From positions 382,501-446,500 of the forward strand of contig JAHDVF020000751.1 of the NCBI GenBank assembly GCA_022606425.2: a DNA stretch of 64,000 bases, given 5' to 3'. This DNA comes from Lepidostoma basale. Taxonomy: Eukaryota; Arthropoda; Insecta; Trichoptera; Lepidostomatidae. Position numbers and translations under genes: made by a program. The notes below the pieces were generated by a model. That model did no database searches, was not told the origin of the DNA, and worked only from the letters and a program-made list of their open reading frames with translations. The first letter of the stretch is position 1; the number at the start of each line of letters is the position of its first letter. This document shows positions 22,141 to 34,109 of this stretch, in pieces.

Positions 22141-22345
22141 ATTGCAATCCGAATCGTCCCAGAATGAAGGAGAAGAACCCGGTTGCTCTAACCCACAAGT
22201 TCTTCACCTTTATTATAAAACATACAAAGATGACTGGTAAAGGGACGTCAGGAGGATATTGAGGGAATAGTGTTTTTTTTAGTTATAAATATATTTATAA
22301 AATCTTCTTTAATTAGAAATTTATTTTTATAATGCTTGTTTTAAT
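22141..22345 (+). other. Possible 3' UTR exon of the KChIP-like gene
   Basis: A TATGTTTCAG acceptor is followed by a GC-richer stretch (22141-22260) that fits a downstream exon joined to the donor at 20667/20668. It lies beyond the stop codon, so it would be non-coding. I saw no convincing AATAAA signal, so the 3' end is undefined. An unrelated gene's exon is an alternative. Confidence 0.35.
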
Positions 22346-22705
22346 TTTTATTTAATACTATAACAACACAGAGATTTGTAATATTTGCAATATTTGTTTC
22401 TTAAGCGAAATATTTTTGTATAATTTCTATGTTAATATTTAAGTTTCTTTCAAAGTGTTTAATCGAATGTAACAATGAAAGGATTTTAGCAAAACCGGGA
22501 TTATGAAACAGTGCTTATTCCAAAATTCTCAGTCACTTATTTAAAATATTATTATTATTATAAAGCAATAGTTACTCTTTGTACTCTTTGATTATACTTT
22601 TTATACGTACCACAAACTTCTAAATTAATTTATAGTAAAAAAAAACCATAAAGATAGAGTTTAAATTAAAAGTCGTATTGGAATAGTGTATTTATATTGT
22701 CGTTA

Positions 22706-22890
22706 ATTTAAAAAATGGGTCTCTCGAATGTCGGCCACGTGAGGAGTCAGAGAAGTCGACGCACGTGCTTGACACGATGTATGAATGTTGAGGAAACGAG
22801 GGAAATATGTCAGGAAAGAAAATTATGGCAGTCCATTCTTTCTGCCCACCCCTTCGGGGAGACGGCGTGATGGTTAGTAATAACTAACTA
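22706..22890 (+). mobile_element. RTE family A 3' stub
   Basis: The plus strand reads NVGHVRSQRSRRTCLTRCMN and REICQERKLWQSILSAHPF to the end of the element. A second, strongly decayed minus-strand fragment of the same family follows at about 22900-23115. Confidence 0.75.
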
Positions 22891-23115
22891 ATTTTCTCAC
22901 TATATCCCCGAGCGAGATTTAGACAGAATATTAAACACTTCTTTCTTGGCATTATATTCATATTCCACCACATTTACACAGCGGATCTTAAACGAACGTT
23001 GATTTTGTCGACTCTCCACAAGTCAGATTTGATTAAGCCACGTTTTATTCGGTCTCACTAGATTTCTTCTTTCATGCACATCAATCGAGTATATATTTTT
23101 ACCATTAGATTATCG

Positions 23116-25540
23116 TTTCAGTTTCTACTCGAACTATAATATATTTGTTCTCAAACAAATTGCGTGAATAAGGAATATTGGAATAATATGTTTTGTACAA
23201 TCGCCTGTTTTTTTTTTTCAAAACAATCTTTGAAAATACACAGTGATAGTGAAATAATGTTTGGATGTATCATTTTGTTTATTTTTATTTCGGGTCCAAT
23301 GATATCGATCTTTGAGATTGCAATTAAAAATTGGCCTTTGGATGTTCTTGAGTAGAAATAAATGTTAAACGTATGTAGGCAGATGTGGTCGAAGAGATGA
23401 TGAACGATAAAAAAGTTATTGGATTGAAATATATTTATTTTATTCCTGGCACTTACAAGCAAAAGTCTCTTCGCTTCTAACTGCGCATAGAATTTAATGA
23501 TAAAATAATATTGTATGACATAATATTATTCATTTTCAGTAATGACTAGATTCGTAAATCGTAAAAGGAATGAATTTTTAATATAATTTAATCATAAATT
23601 TCAATCTTAGAGAGATTTTTTCTATAAAAACTTCGTAAAATAATGAAATCGTAACATTATTTTATACACAAATTTGAATCTAAGAGAGATTTTCTCTATA
23701 AAAACTTCTACATAAATAATGTATTAATTGTGAATCGCATTTAATGTACGGCATGTATAAAAAATATCAGAAATTCAAATAATGTCGTCTTTGCAACTGT
23801 CAAAACGATGAAGTAAATCTATGGAATAATACTAACCCATAAGCATCTAAACAAGATGGCGGAAGTTATAATAAAAGCGCTTTCATTTTAATAATATAAA
23901 AAAAAACATCTGAATTTAAATATTTAATTCGTTTTATTCATTCCTTTTAAGAAAAACAATTAATTATATTACACTGTTTAGAAAGTTAGTCTGAGCACAC
24001 ACGAGTAGGCATTGCGCAAGAAAAAACTGACTTATCTTAGTCCGTGAAACTGAAAAACTTAAGTCCGTTTGGGCGTGCACTTCCTCTCGTGTTGTTCTGA
24101 AAAATTTTGAAAAATTGTGATCAGTCACATTGTTAATATGTTGAAAAATGTTTTTATTGAAACAATATCTAGAAAATTTGCCTTTTCGATGTTGTTATGA
24201 TGATCTCTCAGTGTCTTTCATCACTGCGTGTCTTAAGAGCATCATCTTTCTCTTTGTATTTAAATAAATTGAACATTTATAAATATGTATAAACAATATT
24301 ACATATTATCCAATTATTTCAATAACCATAGATAATTTGTTTTATGGTGATATTTAAGTGATTAGTCACAACTGTCAGTTTGTATGCATATTTTAGTACA
24401 GGTGCATCTTGAATAATGTGAACACAGATTGATTTGATTTGAATAGCATCTTTAGCAGCTTTTAGATATACGATTAATCAACACATTGAACATAAAAGTG
24501 GTGTGTTATTATAAAAGGTTCCTCCACATAACGAATTCTTAGAACTTTACCATTTTGGAGAGAAACTATAAATTGTTTATTTAATATCTTTACGAAATTA
24601 CATAAAGCATTAAAAAGATATCAGTACAACTATCAACGTAGTTTCTTTGGCAAAATGCATGTGTTTAATATTGATGAAACTATCACGAAGATTTCCCGTT
24701 AACATTAATTACCATTATCAATCGACATTTCATGTCTTTGTATATAATGTGTTTTTCAAAATGTATGTACGTCTAAAATATTGCTTTTATTATATCAAAA
24801 ATTTAGGCCTCAAAATGTTTTGAAACAGATTAATGATTTAAAAAAATGATGATGGATTTATACAACACATTTTTTTTATACAATCTGTGCTCATATTACA
24901 TCGGTTCTCTTACAAAGTTCAATGTTAAAATAGCTGTTACTCATTTTAAAATATTTTATTAATCAAATGTGTCTACTCTTCAAATACTTAAAATGACTTT
25001 CATGTTGTCTTTTAAATCTTCCAAGTCTCTTTAAAATATCTCCATTTTAAAATATTTATTAATTTAATCATTCTTAAATAAACGGTATTTTCATAAATAA
25101 TTAACCGATTTAAAAAAAGGAAATTTTATTACTTCATCGATTCAGAATTATAATTAAATTAAGACACAAAGTGTACAAAAATAATAAATTGTAATGTCTG
25201 TTCATATGCATGATGTTCATAGATATATAAAATATCTTCTTTAACCTTACTATTGTGAAACTCCATATACCAATTAAACATCTTTTTAAAACGTGTTATC
25301 TAAGGTTTCTTATTGACAAGTGTCGTTGATAGGATATTACCAAGAAGAGATATGAAAGCTTTGACTTATAATAAGGCTAATTACCATAATACACGAGTGA
25401 ATCAAATTAAACAAGTTGCCATCATATTCGGTTTTTGAATGAATATTTAATTTATGTATTTTTTTATAATTGAAGGTTGGTTGTTAGAAAGATGCTTAGT
25501 GGTTTAAACATAAAACAAAGAAAAAATAATAACACTTTAT
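23116..25540. other. 2.4 kb AT-rich stretch without recognised genes
   Basis: Low-complexity AT-rich DNA. The only structure noticed is a short tandem repeat: two 50-bp copies, at about 23600-23650 and 23676-23727, sharing AGAGAGATTTT and CTATAAAAACTTC. Confidence 0.45.
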
Positions 25541-25544
25541 TGTA

Positions 25545-26520
25545 ACATGTGCAATCTTTTGGATGAAGTTGGAACTACACTATATGCAATCACTTTGAAT
25601 CTGTGCAGTTATTGGTAGTTATATTTAACACCAATTGGGGACCACAAACTCATTTTAGACTGTTTTGAACTTGGCACATTTGTAATGATGAGCCAATGCC
25701 GTCTCGAAATCCAAATTGATATACTAGCACTGCGGAAACACAGATGTATTGTACTAAAATATTTATAACGCGTATTTAAGGAGTAATAACCCAATCGTAG
25801 TCGCATGTTACATTAATTACACATTTATAATCTAAATAAAATTGGATCACGGCACGAGACACATAATAACTTCATAGATTCCAAATCTGATAAGGCGGTT
25901 CATAGAGCCCTATAAATCTCTATGTTGGAAACATTGTTTGTAGTGCTTAAAACCTGGTGAATCAATGTCGTCTTGAAAGTTTTTACCAGGCCCTAAGCAC
26001 CTTAAAATATTTTAAACATGGTCATTTATGGGACTGTATATTAGTTTTATTCCGTGAAGTTACTGTGTATCGTGCCGTAGTCTCATTTTATTTCGATTAT
26101 AAATGTAAAATTAATGTAAAATACGACTATGATTGTATTATTTTTAATACATTTGTGTTTCCGCAGGGCTGGTATATCAATTTCCCGCCTAATCTTTCTA
26201 AACTGAAGTTTCTACATAACATTTTCAAGGAATGTGATGTAGAATCTTCCCTATTTGTAGAGTATCAATAATATTAATCAAATTACATCGTGATAATTTT
26301 TAGATTTTTTTCACATTTGACAGCTGTCAGATCAAACCGGCCCCACATTTAATTCAACATTACGGCCTGGTAATTACTTTCAAGACGGCATTGTTTGACC
26401 CGTATCACGGGTGGCATCTTTTGGGCGAAGTTGGAACTACGTCTGTTATTCAAACACTTTTGTGCACATTTATTGGTCTTTATATTAAACCTTTTTGAAC
26501 ATGGCACCTTTGTAATGATG
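25545..26520. repeat. Direct repeats flanking a foldback element copy
   Basis: About 25545-25695 and 26408-26520 share blocks such as CAATCTTTTGGATGAAGTTG (GGCATCTTTTGGGCGAAGTT in the second), GGCACATTTGTAATGATGAG and GAACTTGG/GAACATGG. Between them is foldback element F1 (about 25695-26395), whose two halves are inverted and meet near 26000. They contain AATGCCGTCTCGAAA and TCAAGACGGCATT at the edges. Confidence 0.6.
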
Positions 26521-26814
26521 AGCCCTCAATTATAATCACTGTAGTAATATTATATTCGAAAAACTGTTGTTAATTTTATGTATCTATGGAGTATTTAAGC
26601 AGTGGGAGAATAATTTAATGATTTTTAGTTGTTGTTATGTGGCAAAGTAATTAATGTTAATAGTTCTTAATTTACTTGCAATTATACTTTGTACATTAAT
26701 ATCATCTATAATTGCCATACTAGGCAAAGGCTATGCTGTGAAAAATATTTTGATAATATATAGGTAGTCTGTTTTGTTTCATTTCATTGTTTTTAATGTA
26801 TTTGTGATATGTTG

Positions 26815-27190
26815 GTTTTCTATCTTCTTCTTTCTTGTTGTAGACCTATGTGGTCTGTTCTCCAGAGTGTTGCTCTTCCTGTGAGGTAGACTCTCAGCTG
26901 TCCTTCCATCTTTTAGGAGGTTTTCCACGAGGATGAGTCCCATGAGGCTGATTATACAATGCAATATAGGGGAGTCTTTTCGCTGTCTGCTCCATCTTAT
27001 AATATATTCAACTTCACAAATCTCTCTTATTCGGGTGTTCCTCGCGCGATCTATAGTTTCTTGCCTGCTATCGTCCTCAGTGTCTTCATTTCGGAAGTCT
27101 TCAAAACTTGTTTGGCCCTTACTGTGTCTGCCCTTGCTTCGACGCCATATGATTCTCATCATATTCTTAATAGGCATGTCTTTGTTTTTC
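26815..27190 (-). mobile_element. RTE-type LINE 3' fragment (family C), decayed
   Basis: The minus strand has ARNTRIREICEVEYIIRWSR and the SPHRKSNTLENRPHRSTTRK-like end. Matching blocks are at 20705-21205 in the same orientation. Confidence 0.65.
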
Positions 27191-27384
27191 CATATTGTGA
27201 ATTTTAGAGCGCCAGAGATTGCAGCTTACTTTCTGCTGCCTTTCGGGTTTCTTTAAGTTATATAATAATTTATATATGTGACATGTTTTGCCTTGCTCTG
27301 GCATTATAAAAATATATTTGATAATGTTCTAACAATTCAAAACAGGCAAATTTCTACATAGTATGTAGTTCGCATCTTTAAAAA

Positions 27385-27530
27385 AAGTTTGTATTGACTG
27401 TTCTCCACTGGCTTCTGTCCCTGGCCATCTCTCTTCATTCTCCAGATCTTTCTAATTGTTCCCATTCTTCTTCCACGCAAGCCGCCCATCTTTTTATTTG
27501 TCTACCTCTTAGTCTCTTCGCGCAGCTACT
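27385..27530 (-). mobile_element. RTE-type LINE scrap
   Basis: The minus strand shows RGRQIKRWAACVEEEWEQLE and RDRSQWRTV, a typical end region of these elements. Its family was not assigned. Confidence 0.5.
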
Positions 27531-27614
27531 ACAACGTACCACTTCATAACGTACCAAATACTTCATAACGTACCACGCAAAATTTGTATGAAGCTCCGAT
27601 AGAAACCGGTGAAG

Positions 27615-28060
27615 GCAATAATTCTTCCATATATGTATGGAAGCGAAGCATGCAACTGGCAGAAGAAGGATGAGAGCAGAATAAATGCGGTAGAGATTAG
27701 GTCCTTAAGACGTATGTGTGGTAGTACGATATACGTCAGAATCTCAAATACCGATACAAGGAAAGAGCGGAAGAAGGTATTATGAACAAAATTATGAAAG
27801 GATCGCTGCGTTGGTTCGGACATGGAGCGCATGGATGGAGAAAGAATGGTTAAGAAAGTATAAATTAATGATGTAAATGGAGTACGGAGTCGACCAAATT
27901 AATCAAATTTTAAAGGTTGGCCATGTTAGAAGTCGGAAGAATCGACCTGACTCGCTGTATGAATGTGGAGGAAACTAGAGAGGTGTGCCAGGATAGAGTA
28001 GTGCGGCGGTCCATTCTCTCTGCCTACCCCTGCTGCGAAACGGCGTGATGGTATGTTGTT
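27615..28060 (+). mobile_element. RTE family A (TTG-tail sub-family), decayed
   Basis: The plus strand has MYGSEACNWQKKDESRINAV, then SLRRMCGSTIYVRISNTDTR and later MERMDGERMVKKV. It ends with GGCGTGATGG and TTGTTGTTG. It is the same sub-family as the minus-strand copy at 7470-7978. Confidence 0.75.
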
Positions 28061-28735
28061 GTTGTATATGCTTTATAATTTTTTTCTCTGTTTTCATATT
28101 GAAATTCTTGATTCATTTATGATTTTTAACACTTCACAAAAATAAAAATGTTATTATGCTATCGATCTTAGAAATACATGTTTTTTGTATTAAATTATAA
28201 GACATCTGTCAAAGTTATTAAATTAATATACCAACATAAATCATTCCTAGTCTTCTTCCTCTTCTCTTTCAATTAATTCTCGTTAATGAAATGGAAATTG
28301 TAATAAATATAATACAAAATGTGATCTCTTTCTTAAGTCTTTGTATATTATGATATATTAGGTTAATTGTTATTGTTTTACTAAATTACGTGGGAGAATA
28401 ATGGCTGATGTTTGATCATATAATATTATATTTTGTCTTTTTCTTAGTTGGAAACCGCTATGGCTTGTTTGTGCAGAGTTTACTGTCTCTTGCGATGTAA
28501 AATCCCATCTGTCTTTCCATATCCTGTGGGATCATGTAAGCATTCTTCTTCCATCTGGTTTCCTATGTAAGGCAAGATGTGATCATATTTTGTTTGAATC
28601 AATATTTTTATTTATTTTTGTTTTAGAGATCATTACAGTTACAATCTTCATAGTGAATGATTATTAATTGAATTACATGTTAAACTGTAAAGATCTCAGA
28701 AACGTAAGTTGTATGAGAAAAAAACAAAAGTATAA
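28060..28735. other. Unassigned AT-rich stretch
   Basis: A patch at 28440-28560 weakly resembles RTE family C on the minus strand. Nothing else was recognised. Confidence 0.35.
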
Positions 28736-29460
28736 GGTGTTTTTTTAGAGGTTTGGTTTTTAAACTGCCAACATTGTTTCTAAAGACTGTCAATTTGACA
28801 GTTGACGGTTGATTTGTAGTCAGTACGTTTTGCCATTTTACCATGAATAGACTGACGTCAGAACAGCGTTTGCAAATTGTGCAAATTTATTTTTAAAATC
28901 ATGATTCGGTTCGCAATTATGAAAGGATCGCTGCGTTGGTTCGGACATATGGAACGCATGGATGTAGAAAGAATGGTTAAGAAAGTATACGTTAATGATG
29001 TAAATGGGGTACGGAGTCGAGGCAGGCCGAGGAAAACATGGCATGACCAAATAAATCAAATTTTAAAGGTTGGTCATGTTAGGAATCGACGTGCGTGTAT
29101 AACTCGTTGTATGAGTAGTGTGGCCGTCCATTCTCTCTGCCTACCTCTGCGGGGAAACGGCGTGGTGGTTTGTTTGTTTGTTTGGTTCGGTTATTCGGAA
29201 GACTATGGATCGTTTTCGCACCACGTACACTCTAGTGGATAATACGCATCTACAAATACGACAATTGTCGAAAATTGGATTTCACGATTACGCTTCATTC
29301 GAGCTAGCCGTGGCGCTCATATGCCCGAAATCATATTTAAACAATCTGGCATAAAATTATCTATTAAATAAAGCTAATATCATAGTCATTAACATTATTT
29401 TAATGTTTTTTTTCTTTAATTTTGAATATGTATTGTACTCGTATACCTCTAAAAAACACC
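28736..29460 (+). mobile_element. Mariner-like element carrying an RTE fragment
   Basis: The ends GGTGTTTTTTTAGAGGT (28736) and ACCTCTAAAAAACACC (29445-29460) are inverted. The transposase-like start MNRLTSEQRLQIVQIYF is at about 28842-28892. The later block TMDRFRTTYTLVDNTHLQIR, KIGFHDYASFELAVAL follows at about 29195-29330. Between them lies an RTE family A fragment (28912-29170). It is non-autonomous. Confidence 0.75.
28912..29170 (+). mobile_element. RTE family A fragment inside the mariner-like element
   Basis: The plus strand encodes MKGSLRWFGHMERMDVERMV, then GVRSRGRPRKTWHDQINQIL and VRNRRACITRCM, followed by the CTCTGCGGGGAAACGGCGTG end and a TTTG repeat tail. The mariner-like sequence resumes immediately after. 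Confidence 0.8.
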
Positions 29461-29464
29461 GTAA

Positions 29465-29930
29465 TTTTCCAAATTAGAATTTCGACTTTCTTTACTAATT
29501 TGTATATTCAAGTAGTAGGTTTTAAAATAATGTGCGATTGGAGAGGGATATTGAGAGAAGGATTGGGGCAGGCAATAAAGTGAAGCATGGAACTGGCAAA
29601 ATAAATGTGAAAATGGATTAACCGCCCTACCTTCAGGTTATTTTCCGAGAAACGTGCAAAAACAAGCAGGTTTGAAATTTAATTATGTATAATATTAATT
29701 TAATTTTTTTAAATTACGAAACGTCAAATACTCGGCCGCACACCTCGCCTGCCCCTTGTAAAACTATCATATTTATGAAGACTTGTACTCGAGTGTTGTT
29801 GGCACACGCGCGTATCTCTAACAGTTTGTACATTTTAGGTACATGACTTTTTCTCAAGCGCGTACGTGATACGGGATAGCGCAGAATGGTACAGTCACAG
29901 TGAACGTATCACGTACGTTCAAACACGTAG
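29465..29930. other. Unassigned stretch
   Basis: A CACGTAC palindrome-rich patch (29855-29935) is the only visible structure. No gene recognised. Confidence 0.35.
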
Positions 29931-30335
29931 GGTGGTTAAATGCATTGGAAACTAGATATCTTAGACGATTGTGTAGAAAATCTGAGTGTGTTGAATGAAA
30001 ATATAAGAAATGAATGTAGTGCGAATGAAAGTTTTATTTAACAAAATAATAAAAGAAGAATTACGATGGTTTGGATACATATAGAGAATGAATGGGTAAA
30101 CAAGTATATGTTAGCGATTTAAACGGGACTGGAAACAGAGGAAGACCGAGGAAAACGTGGCACGATCAAATAAACAAAATATTGAATGTGGCCACGCGAT
30201 GAGTCGGAGAAATCGACGTGCGTGCATGACACGATGTATGAATGTTGAGAAAGTGAGAGAATAATGTTAGGAAGGAACAGTGTGGCGGTTCATTATTTTT
30301 GCCTACCCCTTCGCGGCGTGATGGTTAGTTAGTTA
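29930..30335 (+). mobile_element. RTE family A 3' fragment, decayed
   Basis: GRPRKTWHDQINKILNVA is readable on the plus strand, along with TTCGCGGCGTGATGGTTAGT at the end. Several indels are present. A further 3' stub with GGGGAGACGGCGTGATGGTT is at 30580-30615. Confidence 0.7.
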
Positions 30336-30646
30336 GTTAATTTACTTTCTTTCCATTATTTATTAACATTATGTGTTAAATTATTTTTATTTTGTATTTT
30401 ATTTTAAATCATAGTATTTTATATTATTTGTTTTAGATTTATTTTGTGGATGTTGGATGATCGAAGTGAGCGCGGTAGAGGCCTATTGGTGGCGATGAGG
30501 TTCGCAACCCATCACACCGCGTCTCCCGCGGGGCGAAAAGAGAAGGATGGATTACCGCCTCGGTTAAAGTGTGACAGGGTGTGACGGGGAGACGGCGTGA
30601 TGGTTAGTTATTTAGTTTTTTTTTTTCATTATAGTATCACCTAGTT

Positions 30647-31099
30647 CAGTGGTTCCCAAAGTGGTCCTTACGGACCCCCAGGGATCTCTGGGATCATTTA
30701 GGGGGTCCCTGGAAAATCAAAATTGATTTGGGGTTCCCTGAACAACGTCAGGGGGTCCGCGCATGGTTTAGTATAAAATAAAAAAATTGCGACACATTTT
30801 TATTTCTATGGAAGTTATAATAAATAAAAACATATATTTTTCGTTTGTTGACCTTATTTTATCATTCGTGAAAATCGGGCCAGCTGCGACATTCGATTTT
30901 TCCAAATGAGCAAAAAAAAGGTCGACAACGAATTTCAGATAATTTTTTCTATTGGCCTTCATTTTGCTCTATGTCAGCTTCAAAAACTCATTTATAGGTG
31001 AATTTGTAAAAAAAAACAATATTACGAAAGTAGAGGGCCTGCACAAAATAAAATAAATCAGCAGGGGGTCTAGGGGACAAAATAGTTTGGGAACCACTG
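30647..31099. mobile_element. hAT-type MITE with perfect 8-bp target duplication
   Basis: The element starts CAGTGGTTCCCAAAGTGG and ends with the reverse complement TTTGGGAACCACTG. It is flanked by ACCTAGTT at 30639-30646 and 31100-31107. Length 453 bp. The CAGTGGTTC terminus and 8-bp duplication are diagnostic of hAT elements. It has no transposase; two related blocks rich in GGGGTCC lie near the ends. Confidence 0.9.
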
Positions 31100-31109
31100 A
31101 CCTAGTTGA

Positions 31110-31435
31110 ACGATTTATTTTTTAATTAAATAATTATGTAAGGTCGCAACGTATCAAAGTATTACAAGTGTGTAATCTCATGCAATAAAAATGTACAACT
31201 GTGAATCGTATCTAGTAGAATTAAATTTGTGTACTTACAAAATAATATTTAACGATGAATCTCAATTTTCGATTGTCATTCTCTCACTATAAAAATATAT
31301 TAAAATAAAGTTATATAATGAATTATTGTTTTACTTTATCCCATTTGAATTATTGAGATGTGATGTGATGTGATGTAAGCCGTTGTCCTGGCTGCGAAAT
31401 ATAAAGAAGTGGACTTTTTTTTTTTAAGTCATAGG
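31110..31435. other. Unassigned stretch
   Basis: This contains a short GATGT tandem run (31362-31378). No gene recognised. Confidence 0.35.
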
Positions 31436-32397
31436 AACTTACAGGAGTCCCACCGCTTTCCCGAAGCTGTTATAGGCGGACGTCGCCTTTCGTCAGCTTC
31501 GCTCTATCAATCCCTAGGCCCGTTCCTCGTCCATGCGGGACTTACGTTACTGAGGTTTTGTGATAAAAAATAAAACAAGAGGGACCCAGACCACATTTAA
31601 ACTACCCATTTCCTCTATGGCCCGCCGAAATGTAAATTTATTTAATAAATACAACACAGAAAAATAAAATTCAAAAACAGAGCTACTGAAAACTATCTAC
31701 ATGTACATAACGGGAGCAGAGGCGGTACTCCTATAGAAGCCCAGAAACCCGGCTTGCGTAAGTAATTTTGAATCAAAACCTTGTAGTGTGAGGTGGTTCG
31801 GTGTGCAAGTGAAAAGTCAGAGGTTGGTTGGTACACAGTTATTTATTTCGGCACAGACAAGTGTATAACAATAGATAGTGCGAGAGCGTTCGAGCGGACG
31901 CGTGTCGCTCGGCCGAAGGACGTGGTAACAAGCCCGGAGCAAAGACAGGGTCCTTGTCTTCAGGGGGCGCTATGCTGCTGCCAGCATACTAGCGCCATAG
32001 GTTAGGTAGGGGGGGTGGGATTAATCCTCCCAGTCCCACAACCTCTTCTAGCTTACAGAGGTTCAGCTCTTGTGGCTATTCTTCTTACGTCTGATGGGAA
32101 CAGTGTTGGAAGGTGATTTAGTGGGTTGATGCTTAGATTTGGGGGTTTTGATTCAAAATTTCTTACGCAAGCCGGGCTTCTGGGCTTCTATGGGAGTACG
32201 AGCTGCGAGAGGTCAGGTAAGGATCAAAGGAGGCAAATGCGGGCAGTGTGCAGTGGCAGGCAAAGGAGTGGACATAATATGGCCGAGCCATAGAGGGCTC
32301 CCTCCGCTTACCCGAAGCTGTTATAGGCGCAGCGGCGCCTTCGTCAGCTTCACTCGTGCACTCCCTAGGCCCGTCCCCCGTCCATGCGGGACTTACG

Positions 32398-32444
<47 letters not shown>

Positions 32445-32655
32445 ATTCTACAATATTATTATATATTATATATATACATATATACATATATTATATATTA
32501 CATATTACATACATACATACATATTATATACATATATACATATATACATATACTACATTCATATATACATATATATATTATATACATACATATTGCAACC
32601 AAGGGGAGCCCAGACCACATTTAAGCTACGCTACCCTCCCTCAATGTCCCGCGGT
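31436..32655. repeat. Composite repeat with stem-loop motif, internal inverted arms and (TA)n expansion
   Basis: Two direct copies of a unit containing CGAAGCTGTTATAGGCG and CCATGCGGGACTTACGTTA lie at about 31440-31630 and 32285-32655. Between them, inverted arms at 31711-31770 and 32144-32206 share the GAAGCCCAGAA and CCCGGCTTGCGTAAG blocks. The second unit is split by an AT microsatellite (32401-32595). An open frame of 161 codons runs through it but is mostly repeat-encoded Tyr-Ile and is not a gene. Confidence 0.55.
32401..32595. repeat. (TA)n / (TACA)n microsatellite
   Basis: About 195 bp of TA repeats passing into TACATA units. Likely polymorphic. Confidence 0.9.
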
Positions 32656-33110
32656 ACACACAAAGGAGTGGACAGGAATAAACAGAGTTTATAACGTGTT
32701 CCAAGTGACGCAGGACAGAGATGCTTTCTATTGAGTATCTTTGGTCAAATTCTTCTTCAGCCATCTCTCCACTGCTGGATATAAGCCTCCTCCATTTTCT
32801 TCCACTCCACTCTATCTTGGGCTTTTCTTTGCCACATTCTACCCGCGACAGGAACAATGTCGTCGGGCCATCTTTTTTGGGGTCGACCCACTCCTCTTTT
32901 TCTATCCCATGGTCTCCATTTGAAGACTCTGGGTGCCCATCGCTCTGTTCTCTGTCTGGCGACTTGATGCCCACTGCCATTTCTGCTTAGCGACAAGGTC
33001 CATTATGTCTATGACTTTTGTTCGACGTCTTATTTCTTCGCGACATACGCCTAACATTTTTCTTTCCATGGACCTTTGTGCACATTTTAGTTTATGTACC
33101 GTATTCGCAG
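32655..33110 (-). mobile_element. RTE-type LINE 3' fragments back to back
   Basis: A minus-strand family B copy spans about 32745-33110 (LKCAQRSMERKMLGV, RRRTKVIDIMDLVAKQKWQW, GVGRPQKRWPDDIVPVAGRM, EEAYIQQWRDG). Just before it, a plus-strand scrap of family D (GAGTGGACAGGAATAA, 32663-32740) is in the opposite orientation. Frameshifts near 32900-33000 split the long frame. Confidence 0.75.
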
Positions 33111-33135
33111 TTAGCGTAATGGATTCAGGCCATAG

Positions 33136-33345
33136 ATGATCACGGGGAGGAAACGTGTTGGTCAAATTGCCAGGAGAAATCTCGGTAACCTGGAAAAAAA
33201 TATTATCAAAAGAAGCCTTCCAGGCAAAAGAAGTGGAGGCAGATCTCCTGCGCGGTGGTGTGACCCAGAATTAAGGGATGTGGAGAACAGAAAGGTTCAT
33301 GGATTACGACCCTCAGTTACGAGGAAACAAAGAAAAAAGAAAAAT
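33136..33345 (+). mobile_element. RTE-type LINE fragment (family D)
   Basis: The plus strand encodes GQIARRNLGNLEKNIIKRSL, PGKRSGGRSPARWCDPELRD. It is similar to the minus-strand copy at 14545-14820. Confidence 0.65.
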
Positions 33346-34100
33346 ATTCAATGGAGAAAGAATAACTTTTATTTTTTTCGCTTTCCGTTCTATCATTTGT
33401 TAATGCCTAAAAACGATCTTGTGATTCGTCAGGGGATCGTCTTACGAACCTGTTGTGGTTGGGACCAATTACATATTAAATAATAATTTGGTTAAGTTAA
33501 TAAATCATTTATATAAATTGATATAATGATCTTGCACAAAAATCATCTACAACAGTTTAAAGCTATGATGAAAATGGCAAGGGGAATTCTATATAAAACT
33601 AATGAATAACAGTCTTTGGACTAAAAGAAACGGGCATCTTAAAATTAACCATATTCAATTTTATTTAGTAACATAAATTAAAGAGATTTGAATATAAGAT
33701 TCTTTTGATTGCCGGATATATTGAAAGGCTTTTTACAAGTAAATCTAGCAATACCATATGTTGTGTGGGTCCATAACAATTTACAAGCCAAAGGAATAAG
33801 AATTAATATTTATTTATTAATATTTATTATACATTTCCGTCCTTCATCATGATGTTAGGGTGATGATTTGGTAGAAATAGCATCTGATCCAGTTTACAGG
33901 CCACGTGGACGGTGCAGATGATTTTTTCCCTTGGGATCAGATATGTAATCTTCCCAATATTTTATTTATCGGCAATTCAATATTTTAATTGATCGTTTAT
34001 TCAATATCTTAATTTTTACAGTTATAAAAGGCGAGATGTCAAGCATTGAGACAAAAACTAAGAATGGTTAACATTACAAATTATCTATCAGCTAATAAGT
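33346..34100. other. Unassigned AT-rich stretch upstream of the first zinc-finger gene
   Basis: No gene or repeat recognised. It may include the promoter region of the downstream gene, but no core promoter motif could be fixed. Confidence 0.35.
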
Positions 34101-34109
34101 TGACTGGAG
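34060..34109 (+). other. Candidate 5' UTR exon end of the zinc-finger gene
   Basis: TGGAG/GTAAGA at 34109/34110 is a good splice donor. A matching acceptor, TTTCTTTCAG, lies at 34734-34735 just upstream of the start codon at 34750. The exon's upstream border is unknown. Confidence 0.35.

Noticed and set aside
23151..23462. 103-codon minus-strand frame
   Set aside because: Ile/Phe/Asn-rich composition as expected of chance frames in AT-rich DNA; no domain or splice context.
32139..32694. 161- and 112-codon frames as genes
   Set aside because: They run through the (TA)n/(TACA)n microsatellite, producing Tyr-Ile repeats, and through a dispersed repeat.
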